64,000 nt of DNA, from contig BDSL01000031.1 of assembly GCA_003116995.1 (NCBI GenBank), positions 310,001 through 374,000 of the forward strand. The letters run 5' to 3'. The position numbers and the translations under genes are program-made. Positions 60,940 through 64,000 of this stretch are shown piece after piece; the stretch's first letter is position 1, and each line of letters starts with the position of its first letter. Under the pieces are notes generated by a model that had not been told where the DNA came from, made no database searches, and saw only the letters and a program-made list of their open reading frames with translations. The DNA is from Yamagishiella unicocca. Taxonomy: Eukaryota > Chlorophyta > Chlorophyceae > Chlamydomonadales > Volvocaceae.

Positions 60940-62250
60940 AGTGACATAATATGTGAAACCGACTAGTAACTACTGTAGATCTGCGGTCATCGCTTCGGCA
61001 AAAGGCATCTGCCGTACGCGTGACACGGCACGACACAATGCTAAATTAGGCCATACTGATCGCTGTCCCTTATTAATACGTAATTGTTGAGCTGCTGGAT
61101 ATGTTACAATTGCGTTCTGCATTTAATGTCCGATTGAACTTTGCAGCAACCTGTCTCGACAGCTTGCCAGCAATCAAAGAGCGAAAGAGGCACGAATCAA
61201 GTTCATGTTTGATTGATTCAAACATGCATGAACTTAGATACCGTACAATTGCCGCGCGTAGTGACATAAATTGTTGCAACAACTCGTTTTCCGCAGCAAC
61301 TCGTTGCGACGCATCAGCGGACAATTATCCACCCAGGACGCTGATGCTTCGTGCGTGGATCTGACGAACCCTGACGAACGTCGCTGGTTTCCTAGGAAGT
61401 AAGCGCGGTACAGCCAATCGCTAAGTATGCTAATAAGTATGCTAAAAACAACTTAGGACGAACGAACTTAAGGGCGACTAAGCTAAGTCAGTGAACCCAT
61501 ATAGCCGTTTGGTAAGGAATGTAGGCCAATGAACGTGTTGGAGACACATAACACGGCGGCGGGCGAAGTCGAACCCGACAGGATCCATTCAGCAAGCGGC
61601 TCGACCGTGGCAATGTGTATGAGGGTGTATGTTCGCTGCTTGGTTCCACCCTGTTCCACATACAGGTCACGCAGCAGTTACAAAGAAAGGTTGGCTGTTG
61701 GTGGCAACGCGGGGTGTATCAGGGAGGGCATGCCCTATGGCATAAACGTGTCGGTTAGGGGTCGTTTTGGCCAACCATGGGGGTCGGTTATCGGGTGGGT
61801 CGGTCAACCTTCGGTTTTGGGTCGGTAAACGGTCGGTTGGGTTACCGAGTGTAATGGTAACCCAACCTTGTGGTTGGGTTAACGGGTACCCAACGGGTAC
61901 CCCGGTAAACGAACCCTATGGTTGGGTTACAGTACCGTTTCTGGCTACCGACCCCTGTAAACGGGTACCCAGGTTTACAAACCATGTGTTTTGGTACCCT
62001 TGCCTCAGTATCCCAAACGGGGTTTAATGCTCGTTAACGGGGTCAAAGCTCGTTAACGGGGTATCCCAAACGGGGTTTGATGCTCGTTAACCGAAGATAG
62101 CCCACCCGATAACCGACCCGATATGGAGTGGTTAACTCTGATTACCCAGCCCAACCCGGCCTGGTTGTACAGCAGCAACGACAGATTGGCATTCATTCTG
62201 GTGTATTTACAAAGTAGGACCAGCTGCACAGCTGTCAATGCTGGAACCCG
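60940..62250. other. No gene; degenerate GGTAACC-type low-complexity tract
   Basis: 61740-62110 is built from imperfect repeats around GGTCGGTTAACGGGTACCC and its complement, with many short palindromes. No coding pattern. Confidence 0.55.
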
Positions 62251-62253
62251 CCG

Positions 62254-62456
62254 CCCGCACACGTCTGTCCACGCTGTCACCCGCCGGCCGCACACATCTG
62301 TCCATGCTGTCACCCGCCGTCCGCACACGTCTGTCCACCCTGTCACCCGCCGCCTGCACACGTCTGTCCACGCTGTCACCCGACGCCCGTACATGTCTGT
62401 CCACGCTGTCACCTGCCGCCCGCACACGTCTGTCCACACTGTCACCCGCCACCCAC
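62254..62456. repeat. 33-bp tandem repeat, about six copies
   Basis: Unit CGCACACGTCTGTCCACGCT plus GTCACCCGCCGCC. The unit length is a multiple of three, so every frame stays open; the ORFs across it are by-products. Confidence 0.88.
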
Positions 62457-64000
62457 AAAAGGGTACACCAAGGGAACACGTCCTTCCATGCTGGCTATGT
62501 TGTCCCGATCAATACCTGTCACCCTGCTATTCATCATGCCCTATCATGGACACAGAGCATGGTTCGAAAATGTCATGGTGCATGCACAGCATAAATAAAA
62601 AAGCACACTGTATCCCTGCCATCCCTGCAACCTAGGTACATCTTCTAACCCTTGCCATTGCCATTGCCATTGCCCATGCACATGCTTGTCAGTGGGGCAC
62701 AGGCATATTTTGTTGATTGTTTGTTACAAATTATGATGTTTTCTTGAACGATGGTGGGTTGGGCTTTCCGAGGCAGTTACTGTATCGGTTGACCGGGCTT
62801 CGGTGAACCGGGCGCCTCGTTCACGCAACCGGGTCAGTCAGCCTGTTTGGTAAACGGCCCGGTAGGTCGGTAACCTGGGGGCAACCGAGGGTATGTATGC
62901 CATAGGGATGATGTGGCTCATGTGGCTTCCGTTCAGCAGACCCCTGCAGACCGGGTTTTCAGTACAACGCACAGAAGGCTTCCTGTTCGCCTCTCTGTCA
63001 ACGGCAAGGGGTGTGGCAACCCTCGGTGGTTGCATCGGCACAAGCAAACTCGGCAAAAGGTGCAGCTGAAGGCAAATCAGATTGGGGATTTAAACCGCCA
63101 CCTCGGGGGATGAAATTCCGGCGAGGGGTTGCCACGCTGGGGATTATTAGAAAAGGGATAATGGGACAATAGATCAAACCCGCGGGGGATTGGATTTCGG
63201 AAGGGATTGTAGGACTGAGTAGCACTCACTTATTTTAAGGATTTGGATTAGAATCCCATTTTCCTGCCCTCTGCTGGGTGGTCCTGGCCAGCCCTGGCTA
63301 GCCCATCATGGGCCGTCTGCTGTGTTCCCGTCCCGTGTTTGCGCCCTAGCCGGGTATCGCATATCGATCGGTCTGCACTCTATATAGCTACGTAGTACAT
63401 ACTATTCAGCACATATGTATTCCGGCGCCAAATGGGGTCCACGCAAATCTGACAACGCCTTGGGAACCATGGGGTGCATACGAAGAGGTAGGCAGGCTTT
63501 GGCTGCTAATATGTACATGGAGCTCATTATTGGGCTGTCCGGGCGAGCGAACACAGTAAAAGAAGAGGGGCCCATCTGGGCCCATGTCCGTGGATCGATG
63601 TGGTTACCGTAGCCTCTATTATCGCCATTATCAAGTATCCCGTGTGCTCCAATCACCATGGAACAAACACTTCATCCTCCAAATGCAGGCAGCTCGTCAT
63701 AGCTGGTCTGGACCAGGGCCAGCCACGGCAGGGCAGTTCTGCAGCCAAACTGATGCAAGCTTACTCATACGCGTACCCATTGTCCCTAGCTGGGTTCCGG
63801 AGCTTATATCGATACTCCATTTCCTATCCATTTCCTATCTCGTCCATGTTGCAGGTCCTTGTAATGTTTCTATATTGTGGTCTGATGCTGGAATTGCAAG
63901 CAATCTCGTTTGTGGATTCATGACTGGTCGCCGTCATTAAGTTAATATGTGATGCTACACACCTAAAAAATTGCACCCGCAGGGCCAAAGCCAGTCACAA
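62457..64000. other. No supportable gene
   Basis: Short simple repeats (CCATTG at 62653-62680) and unstructured sequence to the window end. No exon chain found. Confidence 0.5.

Noticed and set aside
61190..61232. Inverted repeat AAGTTCATGTTTGA / TCAAACATGCATGAACTT
   Set aside because: Short and imperfect; may be chance or a small hairpin without supporting context.
55491..62456. CRISPR array
   Set aside because: The tandem arrays have no unique spacers between repeats and the genome is eukaryotic.

Overview
This is nuclear DNA from a eukaryote, most likely a chlamydomonadalean (volvocine-type) green alga. Genes are split by many short GT-AG introns. Secreted proteins carry long hydroxyproline-type Pro-rich spacers (SP, PP and KPP runs). 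The interspersed repeats (a copia element with a half-tRNA primer site, A-depleted LINE 3' tails, a methyltransferase-bearing split-repeat retroelement) also fit that group. No bacterial operon, rRNA or complete tRNA gene was seen. Species cannot be named from the sequence alone.

Layout. 2.9-5.1 kb (minus): a secreted copper lytic polysaccharide monooxygenase (AA15-like), five or more exons. 9.9-15.3, 37.6-42.8 and 46.8-51.6 kb (plus): three paralogous secreted proteins, each made of a signal peptide, a Pro-rich rod, and three beta-trefoil lectin-like domains interrupted by a second Pro-rich linker. Two of them also have an N-terminal Cys-rich domain. I could rebuild all three exon by exon with every intron phase closing (681, 819 and 706 aa). 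They share a promoter module and a non-canonical GC-AG intron. A decayed exon of a fourth copy lies at 17.2 kb.

16-36.5 kb separates the first lectin gene from the other two and is a stack of nested transposons resolved by target-site duplications. A copia element (18705-36488, TSD GTAAC) has its 5' LTR split by a terminal-inverted-repeat element (18928-31594, TSD GGATCAC). Inside that sit 5'-truncated LINEs. One LINE (TSD TGTAAGGCAGA) is split by a retroelement with split direct repeats and a methyltransferase-like domain (23268-29830, TSD CAGC). That element in turn holds a miniature terminal-repeat retrotransposon (28957-29780).

54.1-57.8 kb (minus): an eight-exon, 210-aa J-domain (DnaJ-type) protein with one membrane segment. 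59.1-60.9 kb (minus): an intronless 601-aa multi-pass membrane protein of unknown function. The rest is intergenic, with degenerate LINE tails, tandem repeats and low-complexity sequence.

Functionally, the LPMO and the three lectin/Pro-rich proteins are all predicted to be secreted to the extracellular matrix or cell wall and to act on or bind polysaccharide. The J-protein and the membrane protein look unrelated.
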